In this document: piece after piece, positions 30,391 through 43,081 of the stretch
How the letters are laid out: the number at the start of each line of letters is the position of its first letter
Position numbering within the stretch: the first letter of the stretch is position 1
Assembly: GCF_021917145.1 (NCBI RefSeq)
Contig: NC_061074.1
Location: 6,475,017 to 6,539,016 of the forward strand
Length of the DNA: 64,000 nucleotides
Source: Hypomesus transpacificus
Taxonomy: Eukaryota > Chordata > Actinopteri > Osmeriformes > Osmeridae
Direction: 5' to 3'
The notes under the pieces: model-generated
Databases searched by the model: none
Told to the model about the DNA's origin: nothing
What the model saw: only the letters and a program-made list of their open reading frames with translations
Program-made: the position numbers and the translations under genes

Positions 30391-33300
30391 CTAGTCAGTG
30401 AGGTTGTTGATATTGTTGGCGGCCCTGATTGCTGACTTCATGGCGGTCTCTATCCAGGCGTGGGGTGTGGCAGTGTGCTCGCCAGCAAAGTGGACCCGAT
30501 TCTCATTTGCAAACAGCTCTGCGGCATAGTCTGTCTGCTGGTAGGGGGTGTAGATGGCAAAGGCCCCTAGGCTGTAGGGGTCCAGTCCCCACTTCTTCAC
30601 CTCGCCCCCGGTGCACAGGGATCGGATAAACTCCCCATGGATCTTCACCAGGTCTTCCAAAACCAGCGCCTTCAGCGTCTCGTTATCCACCCCCTGGAAC
30701 AGTGTGGAGTCATCTGAGCAGGTGTACGACGCCAGCACCACTCCGCCTTCCGTGTTGGGGAAGCTATGGCTTGGGTAGTAGATGAAGCGGGAGGGCAGGT
30801 CTGTGATGCTCTTGCCCCCTTTGATGAAGTCATTCTCCCAGAACCTCTTGCTAAAGCTGAGGATGACCTTGGTGGAGCTGGCATAGTGCACCTAGAACAC
30901 AAACTCATTTTATCAACCAATCAAAAAGGGTTATATTGAATATTGCACTGTTGTGAATATTCAAATTACCACCAGAACCATAACTCTGACATCTAAGATG
31001 TCAGATCTTTGATACCTGATACAACACTATGAGTGTTGTAGCTTAATCATCTACTGTTCTTAAAACATCATGTTCTCACTTCAGGCTGCATAGGATTTTA
31101 AAAAGTCAAATAACCTCTTGGACCTCTATGTAGTCAAGTTCTCATATGGTATCTCATATTTTCCTAATCTAGGACTAAATGTGTAACACAAGGCCTGTTA
31201 CAGCCCTAACCTTTCATATTCATCTTTTTTTTTTAATCTCTATGCTACACACCGAGCGTAAGGCCTCCATTTTTCGTGTGGAGAGAGGCGGCTGGAAATC
31301 AATGAAGAGGGATGCCTTGGCCGTGGCAGTGACCAAGACATAGTCAACCGTCAGGTTGGTCAGCGTGTTGGGGTTTCTCCAGTCCTGGAAGGACACAGTG
31401 ACGTTGGTGCTGGTCTGGGACACCTGCTTCACCTTGCAGTTGAACAGTATGGTGCCATTCAGATACTTGAAGAAGGACCGGGGCAGGTGTTCAAACCCAT
31501 CCGTCACCTCGTAGTAACTGGACAGCACAGATGACACATCAGGATGGTTCTCAATCCAACAAATTGAGATTTTTCATTAAAATGTTTTCAGGATAAGGAA
31601 CTGCCCCCTTGAAAAATGCTATTGCACATGTGATGAGAAATACCTTTGACCATGAAAAAAAAGGGTCTCCTGTAATGACCAAATACATGATGATGATGCA
31701 ATCAGCTGCTCTTACATAGTGTTGTCGTTGATGTCTGACTGGATATACAACATCTCAAGGAGTGATGTGTAGAAGAAGCTGTTTTCGTTCAGGATGTCTC
31801 CGATCATCCTCAGGCCTCCTCTGGACACATTGGCCTCCTTCACCAGGTACTCCTGCAGCAAACCCACCAGCTGCTCAGACACCTACTGTAGATACACTTT
31901 ATGCCACAGGCTTTCATTTTACTCACTGTCAGACTTCCTCTCCCACTTCCTGTCATAGAAACCCTGGCCTACATTATAATGTTAAGATTCATATGAAGAC
32001 TTTAGTATGAACTTCATGCAATACTTGTTTATTTTACCAGTGGGTCACCTGTAGCAGGATGATATTCAATCGAGGACAGAAAATACCACAGTTATGAAAA
32101 AGCATAATGTGAATAACTACTCAGCAGAGGCTGGGTGTTGGTTCACCTTACCTTCACAGAGTAGGAGTCATATTTTTCCAACATGGCTTTACAACCAAAC
32201 TTCTTCAGATAATCCCTCAACTGAAATCAAACATGTGCAAAGTATGTTTAAAACCAGCTCCTCTGAATCATGTGACAGTGTACTAGAGCATGTCTCCTCA
32301 GCCTTCTTCCTCCTCCTCCTCCTCCTCCAACTAACCTGATCCAGAGCTGCATCAAAAAGCTGAGCTGCGGATTTCCCTTTCTCCTTGCCTTCCAGGTTGT
32401 AACCGAGCACATCTGGCTGTTCCTTTACTTTGTAGGTCCTTGCCAGCTTGCCATTCACAAAGTAGTACGTATTGATGTCATCCTGGACGAACTGGTTCAG
32501 TCTGATGTCCATTTTAGCGGCAAAGGATAATAGGATCCTGTTCAAAATGAGGCGCAAGGTTGTTGATGTGACGATAGGAAGGGAAAAACTTTCATCGATA
32601 TTTAAAACGGGATTCATTTATAAGAGGGTGAACGTAAACATAACATAAAATGAAAATTATCAGATTGAAATCTACAGATGAAGGTATCTGCTGTGTGTGG
32701 GTTGGGTTTGGGTCAGTGGCGTAACTATAGGGAGTGCAAGGAGTGCAGCTGCACTAGGGCCCGTGGCGAAAGGGGGCCCGTCCTCGATCTCACCGTTAAA
32801 GTGAGACAACTTGACCGGGCCCCTTGAGGCAATCTGACCGGGCCCCTTGCACCGCTGTAAAACCGTAAGTTGAAGATCCCATATGATCCAGTGTTATCAA
32901 TTCGCAAACATTTCTCAATTATGGTGTCAGTTATTCAGAATTATGAGCTATCACCTGCCCAATAAACATTTTAAAAACAGTCAGTGTTAACAACAGCAAA
33001 TAATTAATTTTTCCTCATTTGCCTTTTGCTGAATGAAACAAATGTCGTTTTTATTAAGTAATATTGCCCTCGAAAAATAGCAAGGATGTCTGGGTAATAT
33101 TGTTGTCAAAGATTCCCGCCCACCCACACACGATTGTTCCCATCCAGTTGTTGGAATACCACAGACAGTTGTTGTTGGGATACTACAGTTGTGTTGCATT
33201 AGCGTTTTGAAGCGAATTAGGCTACCCCATGCCATGCCCTTTAACATAAAAGTGGCTCCAGAAAGCGGCAGGAACGAAAAGAGCAATTTGTAAGTGGGGC

Positions 33301-36300
33301 AAAGCTGTCAAAACTATCCTCATTTGGATTGTGGCGAAGCGTGTTGAAGAGGACGCTACGTCTGACCCCCAGCTCGGCAACAGCAATGAGTGTGAAACTC
33401 AGCCACCAGGGTAGGCTAATAATTACATAACGTTTACTGTCTGGTGTATGCAGTTGACATGGCTATTAAACGTCATAAAAATGCACATATAGGCCTAGGC
33501 TACCAGGCAGCGGCCAGGTTAGATATAGTAAACTATGTGCAGGATGTAGTCGGAAAATAGCTGAAGCTAGATAGACTAAATGTAAACTAGCATATTTAAC
33601 GAACATAAAATCAAATATTCACCATCGAAGTGACAGTTTTTTTTACTAGTACCCAGATAGCACACATGACAGATCGAAACGTCATTCATAACGTCGGATA
33701 AGCCTTGGTAAATGATCAGATTTTCTTCTCATCTCTGTGCTCTATTTCAAATGTCGCAGATACGTCGGCTCATGACTGACTGTTCCATTATACTCATTCC
33801 GTGTTGTAGCAAGCATAATCTAGAGCCAGAGACTCGCGAGTCAGAGCCGTTCACTTTTGAAAACCGTAATCTATCTTCACATAGAAGGAGCAGTCGTTAC
33901 CCTTAATTGTACATCATGAGTAGCCTAAATTTCCTTGCGCATCGCTAAACTGAAAACTCAATAATTTCGCCTGACGATAGGTCGGTAAGGGGCCCGTTGG
34001 TGAGATCTGCACTCGGGCCCGCCAAGTCCTTGTTACGCCGCTGGTTTGGGTCAAAAAGAGAGGTGTGGTTTGAAGAGGTCTGTCCTTAAACCACTGATCA
34101 GTTAACAATAATTAAAGATAATGATTACTTTATTACTTTTATACTGTTTGAAATGTTCTGAATGTAATAAACAATGTTTGATCAATACCATGCTATATTA
34201 GGTTCATGAGCATATAACCCTTGGTTATGTCCAGGAGATAAATATGCCTATTTATTAATTGTTTCTTGTATCATTGATAAACTGTCTTTATGTTGTTTTC
34301 TTATGCCTGCATAAGCCATAAGTTAGTTACTTGTAAGTGTTGGAAAAATTGAAGATGTAACTGTTATCCTGTAATAAGAATGATTCTGTGTTCCCTGCTT
34401 GGCATCTATCCTATTGTTTAGTCATCCACGGAGAAATGCTCTGAAGTTTCAATCATTTGGATAGTTTTTTATTATATTACTCAAAATCAAATACTTCTGA
34501 ATGGAGCAAAGTGGATTGACTACAACCACTAAAAGGAACAACCTGAGGGACTGAAGCCCAAGGAGAGCAGAAGTATTTTGGGCTACTCTCCAAGACTGAC
34601 CACAGGCAAGCAAAGCTAAAGCTTGTTCCCTGTAGAACTATGGCTTGCAACGACTGCAAACAACTTACTCAGAGGATAGTCAAACTGGAGTTAAGAGTCA
34701 GAACCCTCATAGATATCAGAGAGACCGAAGACTTTATAGATTCCTTGCTACCTAGCCAGGAGGCTAAGCTACCGGCTAATGAGCAACCCTTGGAAACAGC
34801 TTTCTTTCCACCAGCCGGTGGACCGGATGAGTCATGGCCTGCTCTCGGCACTAAACCAAAGAGGCCCAGCGCCGCTTCTACTTTCATCGGAGATGGGACT
34901 GTCACCAAGGATAAAAAGCGAGGCATAAACTCTTCCCACATCACCTCTCCTCCTGTCCCACTCAGAAACAGATTCGAAACACTGGGAACTTCCTTGTGTG
35001 TGGAATCCAAGGCGAAGAGGCACAGGAGTGCTAGCCACGCAGCTTACAAACATGAAGGGCCCAGATCACCGACACACCATGATGGTAGCTACTACACACA
35101 TGCAAATCCATCACATCATCGTCTGCTGCGACCGGGAGTCCCCCATTTCACTCCAAGCCCCTCTCGGACCATTCGGGGTGCTGTTCGACCCCCCATCAGG
35201 CCTAATCAGACAACAATACCACAGGATTATCAACTTCCAAGGTATGCTAAGACTACCCACAACCCATCAGCACTTAGAGGAGCTAACGCTGCCAGCACTT
35301 TAGAATCTACTGCTAGCACTGACACAATGGCTGACCTTGGTCTAGCAAAAGGTCCTATCATTTCTAACCCAAATAAGCTAAGAACTGGCTCCGCAGCTAC
35401 TGACAAGGCAAACGTTAGAAATGCAAACACAATACCACATATGGCCACCATCTTGATTGGAGATGCCATGACAGCACATGTTAAACTGGCAAAGACAGAA
35501 ATATTTGTCTTAGCAACACATCTGTCGAGGAACTGTCGTCAGAGGTACAAACAATCCTCAACAATAAACCAAACAACCCTAAGATTATCATCCACACTGG
35601 CTCGTTTGATATCCTACACAAGAAAACTGGCACTGAGATACTTAAAAAACATTTCACCCAGCTACTGAACACACTCAACAGATATCAAGATGTATTTATC
35701 AGTGGACCGATTGCATGCTTTCGCAGAGGAAAAGAAGCCTTCAGTCGACTACTATATTTCAACACATGGTTGGCATCTGTCTGTCTGGCACACAAACTGA
35801 GATTTATCGATAATTTCAATGTGTTCTGGAACTGTGCAGACCGTTTTCAAGCTGACGGACTCCACCCAAACCGTAGAGGATCTCGACTACTAACAGCAAA
35901 CATCAGTCACGTGCTCCTGACCACAAATCAAGTTGCTCCCCCTATCCCTGTTATGTCTAAGCTGACTGACTCATCCCAAACAACCTCCCATGGAACAGAA
36001 CAGAACATTCAAACAGCCTCCTGCAAGGACATGGGCCTTGCACAGATCTGCACCCCCCGGATGAATTCCCTTGTGATGGAACAGCTCAGTGACATAGACT
36101 TTCCCAAAGAAAAGTTACGCTAGGACAGCCACCATGCTATTTCATTAGACATACCGGTCATCATCACAAACAGAAAATGGCATGGTAAAATGCATGGTTA
36201 CAAACCTGAAACTAGTGTTAGAAGTCACAGAACTATCCATATTCTTCCAACAGATTTATCAACCCATGTTTTATCTGTTAATACCCCACAGATGAAACTG

Positions 36301-39300
36301 GCCCTTCTCAATGTTAGATCACTAAATAACAAAACATTTCTAGTTAATGATCTGATCAAAGAAAACAACTTAGACTGCATCTGTCTAACAGAAACCTGGC
36401 TAAACAATGACACGGCAACAGCAACTTTGATAGAAGCGTGTCCGCCCGATTACAGCTTTCACCAAGTTTCTAGGAAATCAAAAAAAGGTGGAGGAGTCGC
36501 AGCAATTTTCTCCTCTAAACTGTTGTTCAAAATTACTGAGCTAGGTGAATTCACATCATATGAATATCTTGCTATAGAGCTCAAAACCGAATAAATACTT
36601 TTTGTTATTATATATTGGCCACCCAAGCACTCGCCAATATTCATACAAGAATTCTCTGAACTATTATCACTATGTGTCACTAGATATGACAAAGTAGTTT
36701 TAAACGGAGACTTAAATATCCAAGTAAATAAAAAAGCAGACCCAAGTACTATTGAGCTCTTAAATCTCCTCGACAGCTTTGATCTAACTCAACACATAAC
36801 AGACCCAACACACCAGCACGGAAACACACTAGATCTAGTGATAACAACTGGACTAAATATCAATAATATTTCGATAACTGATCTACCCCTCTCAGACCAT
36901 CATTATATACTTTTTAATGTGGAAATCATCCTAACAAAAAACACAAAAGAATTCTTAGTCCAAAGAAGAAATTTTGACGATTCAGCTGTGATGAAATTTT
37001 CGGAACAATTCGCTCTATATGAGCGAACTAATCATGATTGCTCTCTGAATGAAATGGTAGAGAACCTCAATGATGCACTATTAACTGTGTTAGACTCTGT
37101 TGCACCACTAAAAACCAAAAAGAAGTGCACAAGCAGAACCTCCCCATGGCTGAGAAATAAAAATGTTAGTGAAACGAAAAGAAAATGCCGTGCAGCAGAG
37201 AGAAAATGGAGGAAAACAAAGATCACTATCCACTACAATATCTACAAAGATACACTAACCACCTATAACAAGACCACCCGTCTAGCAAGGAGAGAATATT
37301 TCTCCAACATTATAACAGAAAATGCCAGAAATTCCAGAGTTCTTTTCTCCACCATTGACCAGCTGTTAAACACTGTCCCTGTCCCACCCCCATCCTCAGC
37401 AGTTAAATGTGAAGAGCTCGCTTTGTTCTTCAAGAACAAAATAACTCTGATCAGAGCTAGTATAATTAATAGTGGGGTCGAAACTGACATCAGTAGATTC
37501 TGCAACATAACCATGAGCACATTTACCTGTATCACACTTAGTGAACTTTCCAAAATTGTCAGCGAATCTAACTCCACAACCTCAGATATTGATCCTATAC
37601 CCACAACATTCTTTAAGCGAGTGTTTGATAGTGTCTCAGGTCCGGTGCTAGAGATTATAAACACATCCCTTAGAACTGGCGTCTTCCCAGATGCATTCAA
37701 AACAGCTGTTGTAAAGCCCCTATTAAAGAAACCCAAATTGGATAACAGTCTACTTGCAAATTACAGACCAATATCAAACCTTCCATTTATTAGTAAAGTA
37801 CTGGAAAAGATAGTTTTAGTCCAATTAAATTATTTTCTCGAAGAAAATAACATTCTGGAAGTCTCGCAGTCAGGTTTCAGGAAATATCACAGTACTGAAA
37901 CTGCTCTCACCAAAATAATTAGCGACCTCAGATTAAACTCTGATGCAAATAAAGTCTCTATCCTTATCCTGCTAGATCTTAGTGCAGCATTTGATACCAT
38001 TGATCACGACATCCTAATCAATAGACTGGAAAAGCTTATTGGGTTCACGGATAGTGTATTGAACTGGATAAAATCATATACAGTGCCCTCCAAAAGTATT
38101 GGAACAGTGAGGCGAATTCCTTTATTTTTGCTGTAGACTGAAAACATTTGGGCTTGACATCAAATAATGAACGTGAGACCAGAGATCAACGTTTCAGCTT
38201 TTATTTCCAGGTATTTACATCAGGATCTGATGCACAAATTAGAAAATATCACCTTTTTGTTCGAACCCACCCATTTGTCACGTGAGCAAAAGTATTGGAA
38301 CATATGACTGACAGGTGTGTTTTGTTGCCCAGGTGTGTCCTATTACATACATTATTCAATCAATAAATACCACTGAATGTCTACACTCAGGTTCAGATTG
38401 GGTAAGATAGGTTTTGTCTATGCAGACTGTATTCAGAGGTGAAAACAACATGAAAACCGGAGCGCTGTCTTTGGGTGAAAAACAAGCAATTGTGAGTCTT
38501 AGAGAAGATGGAAAATCAATCAGAGCCATTGCAGAAACATTGGCCATAGCCAGTACAACCATTTGGAATGTCCTGAAGAAGAAGAAAACTACTGGTGTAC
38601 TAAGTAACAGACGTCGAACAGGTAGACCAAGGAAAACATCAGCAGTTGATGACAGAAACATTGTAAGAGCTGTAAAGAAAGACCCTAAAACAACTGTTAG
38701 TGAGATCAGCAACAACCTCCAGATGGCAGGAGTGAAGGTATCACTATCTACTGTTCGCAGAAGACTTCATGAACAAAAGTACAAGGGCTACACCAGAAGA
38801 TGCAAACCACTCATTAGCAAGAAGAATAGGAAGGCCAGGCTGGAATTTGCCAAAAGGTACAGAGATGAACCTCAAAAATTCTGGGACAAAGTTTTATGGA
38901 CTGATGAGACAAAGATTAACTTTTACCAAAGTGATGGAAAGGCTAAAGTTTGGAGAAAGAAAGGAACTGCTCATGATCCCAAACACACAAGCTCATCTGT
39001 GAAACACGGTGGAGGTAATGTCATGGCTTGGGCTTGCATGGCTTCTTCTGGGACGGGCTCATTAATCTTCATTGAGGATGTAACACATGATGGCAGCAGC
39101 AAAATGAACTCGGAAGTCTACAGAAACATTTTGTCTGCCAATTTAAGGAAAGATGCAACCAAACTGATTGGCAGAGCCTTCATCATGCAGCAAGATAACG
39201 ACCCAAAACACACTGCCAAAACAACAAAGGAGTTCATCAGGGGCAAGAAATGGAAGGTATTAGACTGGCCAAGTCAATCTCCAGACTTAAACCCTATAGA

Positions 39301-42300
39301 GCATGCATTTTACCTGCTTAAGAGGAGACTGAAGGGAGGAACCCCACAAAACAAACAACAACTGAAAGAGGCTGCAGTGAAAGCCTGGGAAAGCATCAAA
39401 AAGGAAGAATGCAAAAGTTTGGTGACGTCAATGGGTCACAGACTTGCTGCAGTTATTGAAAGCAAAGGATTTGCAACTAAATATTAAGTCTTATTCACTT
39501 AAATATGTTTTAAGTATATCTGTTCCAATACTTTTGATCACATGACAAATGGGTGGATTCAAACAAAATGTGATATTTTCTTAGTTGTGCATCAGATCCT
39601 GATGTAAATACCTGGAAATAAAAGCTGAAACGTTGATCTCTGGTCTCACGTTCATTATTTGATGTCAAGCCCAATTGTTTTCAGTCTACAGCAAAAATAA
39701 AGGAATTCGCCTCACTGTTCCAATACTTTTGGAGGGCACTGTATCACAGGAAGGAAGTTTTATGTTAGTTTAGAAGTCCATAGGTCTAAGAAACATGAGA
39801 ACTGCTATGGGGTTGCTCAAGGAAGCTGCCTAGGTCCATTACTTTTTCTCTTAATATGTTACCACTCGGCGACATAATCAGAGAACATAACATAGATTTC
39901 CATAGCTATGCGGACGACACACAACATATATATCCACTGAAACCAACGATGCAAAGGCCATCAATTCCATTACCAACTGCCTGTTGGCAATAAACAAATG
40001 GATGAATGATAACTTTCTTAAATTAAATGAAGACAAAACCGAAGTCCTACTATGTGGCCCCAAATCCAAAAGAGAGATGCTTACTAAGAATCTAGGAGGC
40101 TTAACCCCCTGTCTTAAACCAGAGGTGACGAGTCTCGGTGTAATCCTGGACTCAGATTTGGATTTCAACTCTCGCATAAATAAAGTGACCAAAACAGCTT
40201 TCTTTCACCTGAGGAATATAGCAAAGGTACGACCATTCATGAACCAAAATAATGCAGAAAAGTTAATTCATGCTTTTATATCCAGCCGGCTGGACTACTG
40301 TAACGCACTTTTCACTGGTCTTCCCAAGAAAACCACTGAAAGATTACAGATCATTCAAAATTCTGCAGCTAGATTATTAACCAAAACTAAAAGGAGAGAA
40401 CACATTAGTCCTGTCCTAGCTACTTTACACTGGCTCCCTGTTACCTTCAGAATTGACTTTAAGGTCCTTTTCCTCATATACAAAGCTCTACACGGAAAAG
40501 GACCTAGCTACATTGCTAACTCCCTTATAAACTACACACCAGCTAGAACACTGCGATCATCAAATGCAGGCCTATTAGAGGTCACCAGAAGCAGTCATAA
40601 GAAGATTGGTGATTCCGCCTTTGCTAATTATGCCCCAAAACTATGGAACAAATTATCCATAAATATTAGGGAAGCAAACACGCTAGACATTTTTAAAAGA
40701 CAGCTTAAAACCTACCTTTTTACCGAAGCATTTAAGTAATTTTATCTCAGAAGGGTTTTACTACTTTTATTAGTTATATTAATGTTGCTATTTTAATTAT
40801 AGTTTTTATCACTTGTATTATTGTTTTTATTGATTTTATGTAAAGCACCTTGAGCTACAATTCTTGTATGAAATGTGCTATATAAATAAACTCTTACTTA
40901 CTTACTTACTTACTTCAGCATTCCTTGCCAGCAGAGAACCCTCTCCCCACATGACCTATACATGACACTAGGCTTACGTAGACAAACTGACCTAGGTTGA
41001 CCATTAGTATGCTAGAGGCGCAATAAGTGAATCATATGGTCAAGCCTAGGGTCAAAGAACTCTGTAAGTTTCCACGTGCACGCGCACTCTGTCTCTGTGA
41101 TCGATCATATTGACAGCTGATATGCAGGGGAGGAGACTTCTCACCAATAAATAGTCTTACTTGAAGACTTGTGAACCAGACAAACTTTGTAGCACAATGG
41201 CGTGTGATGTTTTTGTCTCATTGTGGGCCGGCCGCAAGTAATAAAGCTTTCTTAAACCTTGTTCACCGACTGACTGTGCAATGCTTGAAAGATTAATATT
41301 TCTGACAGTAAGGTGCGACTAGGAAAAGGCCTGTGTCACTAACGTAGGTCAGAGGTCACAATATTGCCAAAGTGTAATGCCATACTACTTTGAATTAGGA
41401 AAATAGAAGGAGCAACAAGGCCCTTTCTAGGAGCCCTATCAAAAGACCTGAACAGAAGCTATCTACCATGCATTGTTCTTTTTCTGTGCCTGCGAATGCT
41501 AATCTTCTTGTATCCTCCCATATTCTGATACCATATACTCCCTTGATTTCCTGTATTCATTGTCCAGTCTTCTGAGATCCTTGACTTGAGTGTATCAGAC
41601 ACCTGCACCTTACATATGTAATAAATACGTTGATTTTGTCTTGAACTTGTCTTAACTGTTCCCTTCATTGACATGGTACTTTCACAGTGATTGGGTATTA
41701 TCTAATACGTTATTGAATAAAGGGAGAGGGAACTGACTTGTGGAAACTGGGGATTCTCATGGCTCCCAGCTCTGCATACCAGCCTTCCCGTTGGTTCCTG
41801 AAGGTCTGCACACGGCCACCAACACGATTACTGGCCTCGATAATGGTCACCTGTTCACACAAAAACACTGATGTGGGTTAGTAACCAAACATATTATACA
41901 TAACTATTGCTTTAGAATTAGTCACTATTGTAAATTCGACATCATCACAAATCCAGTGGAAAATAACACCGAAGAACTACATGTGTACATTTCCTAGCAC
42001 AGAAGATCAGGAGAACAGGATCGTAATTATTGTGTAGTGTGTCATGCAGGTTGTCTCAGGACAGATCTAGTCTGCTGTACCTTGTGTCCTGCATCCTCCA
42101 GAAACTTAGCGGCAGTCAGTCCAGACATCCCCCCACCAATAATGGCTACATGATGAGGGGTCTTGGTGGGGGGCAGCCCATTCTCCACAATGTCCAGCAG
42201 CTCTGAGTAGTCTGAGTCCTGGAGACAATCAAATAGATCGTCCTGGAAGGATCCACTCACAGTGTAGACTAGGCATATTATAGCCAATATGGCCACGGGA

Positions 42301-43081
42301 ACTGCACAGGCACCAGAAAAGAGAAGAAATAGAAATAACCTAATCAATTATTATTAGACACAAACAGTATTTTTTCATGACCAACTTTAAAATAAAAATA
42401 GAAACTGACAGATGTGTTTTGATCAACATTGACTGGAGAACTTTAAGTGTCACTTTCCTTTCTGCCAGAGAATATATCAAGAAATTCAAACAATTGCTGA
42501 TCTTGTTTATTCTAATGAGAAGAACTTTAGGGTTTAATGGGAATATTATATGCAATGAAATAGAAACCTGTAGTGGAATGAGCTACCTCGTTTTTTAATG
42601 AAACGTTCAACCAAGAAGTGAGAATAGACATGGGCACCTAAACCAACAGTAGCTAAATTGACACAATCAATTAATTAAAATCCTGATATATATTTGTGCA
42701 AATCCTGCAAGTAGTCAGGAAGGTTGTATTCAAACGGCGTTCTGCGTTCCAATCTTGTCAAATATGTGTCCTTGATGTCTACGTTTATATGCAAAAATAA
42801 CTGGAGCAGCATGGGGAAATAACAAAAAAAGTATACCATCAAGATAGCGCTCCGAGCCAAGACAGAGTTAGATGCTTTGATACAATTAAACATTAATGAA
42901 AGTTGGCTGTTTAGGATGCAGCCTGTGGCATAGGCTACTTAGAACAATCTTTTAAATAAATGTAACCTAAATATTGACACAAATCCAATATAGACGTGGT
43001 AAAGACAAACCAATAACTTAAAAGAAGGCTTTTCTTTCTGATATTTCGATCATTCAACTCACAAAATTTGCAGAGCGCCAT
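30391..43081 (-). CDS. il4i1: Secreted L-amino-acid oxidase, IL4I1-like
   Basis: FAD enzyme that deaminates L-amino acids to keto acids, ammonia and hydrogen peroxide; fish members occur in mucus and plasma and can be antibacterial. Eight exons: 43063-43081, 42081-42301, 41738-41850, 32336-32537, 32152-32220, 31716-31852, 31253-31517, 30391-30891; phases are consistent, giving 508 aa. Exons 1-2 join to form a hydrophobic signal peptide ([19 protein letters not shown]). The FAD-binding GGGMSG is at 62-67, followed by VTIIEAS and GGRV; the substrate-domain start is [12 protein letters not shown]; the C-terminal FAD contact is [13 protein letters not shown] (476-488). Introns 1, 2 and 4-7 are short to moderate, but intron 3 is 9.2 kb and filled with transposons. 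Orthology to mammalian IL4I1 rather than another LAAO copy is likely but not proved. Confidence 0.93.
32714..34043. mobile_element. hAT transposon, 1330 bp, with 8-bp TSD
   Basis: The element starts CAGTGGCGTAACTATAGGG and ends with the near reverse complement GTTACGCCGCTG, flanked by a perfect duplication GTTTGGGT (32706-32713 and 34044-34051). GGGCCCG blocks lie just inside both ends. No full transposase frame is open. It lies in intron 3 of the oxidase gene. Confidence 0.92.
34640..36123 (+). pseudogene. LINE ORF1, frameshifted
   Basis: The start gives [20 protein letters not shown], a short coiled coil, then [13 protein letters not shown] and NRFETLG, motifs typical of ORF1 in this LINE clade. 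After [13 protein letters not shown], the first block of an SGNH esterase domain, the frame shifts near 35510. The second half continues in another frame with [17 protein letters not shown] and DGLHPNR, the C-terminal esterase blocks. The usual catalytic Ser block reads GDAM rather than GDSM, a likely loss of the nucleophile. Confidence 0.82.
38081..39741 (+). mobile_element. Tc1/mariner transposon, copy 2, inserted in LINE ORF2
   Basis: It is 1661 bp, exactly the length of copy 1, with the same 215-bp inverted repeats and internal direct repeats. TA target duplications lie at 38079-38080 and 39742-39743; removing the element and one TA rejoins the reverse-transcriptase frame precisely. So the Tc1 element landed after the LINE. 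Its transposase is intact. Confidence 0.98.
38420..39487 (+). CDS. Tc1 transposase, intact
   Basis: Cuts and pastes the element at TA sites. An open frame of 355 aa from the ATG at 38420, or 345 aa from the ATG at 38450, where [15 protein letters not shown] matches the normal Tc1 start. Domains: paired-like helix-turn-helix with [15 protein letters not shown] and TTIWNVLKK, a GRPRK hook motif, a second helix-turn-helix ([16 protein letters not shown]), then the DDE nuclease with [18 protein letters not shown] and [11 protein letters not shown]. The spacing between the second Asp and the Glu is 34 residues (DD34E), as in Tc1. The glycine-rich GGGNVMAW block is present. Length and motifs are complete, so the protein could be active. 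Confidence 0.95.
   Translation: MQTVFRGENNMKTGALSLGEKQAIVSLREDGKSIRAIAETLAIASTTIWNVLKKKKTTGVLSNRRRTGRPRKTSAVDDRNIVRAVKKDPKTTVSEISNNLQMAGVKVSLSTVRRRLHEQKYKGYTRRCKPLISKKNRKARLEFAKRYRDEPQKFWDKVLWTDETKINFYQSDGKAKVWRKKGTAHDPKHTSSSVKHGGGNVMAWACMASSGTGSLIFIEDVTHDGSSKMNSEVYRNILSANLRKDATKLIGRAFIMQQDNDPKHTAKTTKEFIRGKKWKVLDWPSQSPDLNPIEHAFYLLKRRLKGGTPQNKQQLKEAAVKAWESIKKEECKSLVTSMGHRLAAVIESKGFATKY
40950..41306 (+). other. Possible solo LTR
   Basis: Sequence in intron 3 of the oxidase gene downstream of the LINE has the look of a retroelement LTR: an AATAAATAG TATA-like element near 41145, a polyadenylation-type AATAAAGCTTTC near 41241, and a sharp end TTTCTGACA at about 41306. No matching second LTR, internal gene or target duplication was found, so the call is weak and the left limit is a guess. 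Confidence 0.25.

Larger units (their letters stand above)
36190..40739 (+). pseudogene. LINE ORF2 (endonuclease-reverse transcriptase), broken
   Basis: The APE-type endonuclease begins [13 protein letters not shown] and has CLTETWL, then an in-frame TAA at 36592-36594; the same frame resumes with [17 protein letters not shown] and LSDHHYILF. The reverse transcriptase follows ([23 protein letters not shown]) until the Tc1 element enters at 38081. Past it the frame resumes with [10 protein letters not shown] and [11 protein letters not shown], then shifts near 39855 and again shortly after the catalytic YADDTQ (39907-39924). The C-terminus (39984-40739) is open, with [21 protein letters not shown] and [10 protein letters not shown]. 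Confidence 0.9.
34450..40914 (+). mobile_element. Full-length-type L2/CR1-clade LINE, interrupted by Tc1
   Basis: About 4.8 kb without the inserted Tc1. Order: probable 5' UTR from near 34450, ORF1 34640-36123, ORF2 36190-40739, a short 3' UTR with TATAAATAAACTC, and a 3' run of ACTT repeats (about 40893-40914). It is antisense to the oxidase gene. It is dead: one nonsense codon, several frameshifts and the Tc1 insertion. The 5' boundary is approximate. Confidence 0.88.

Noticed and set aside
37263..37736. A 157-aa minus-strand frame.
   Set aside because: Antisense to the LINE reverse transcriptase; no recognised domain.
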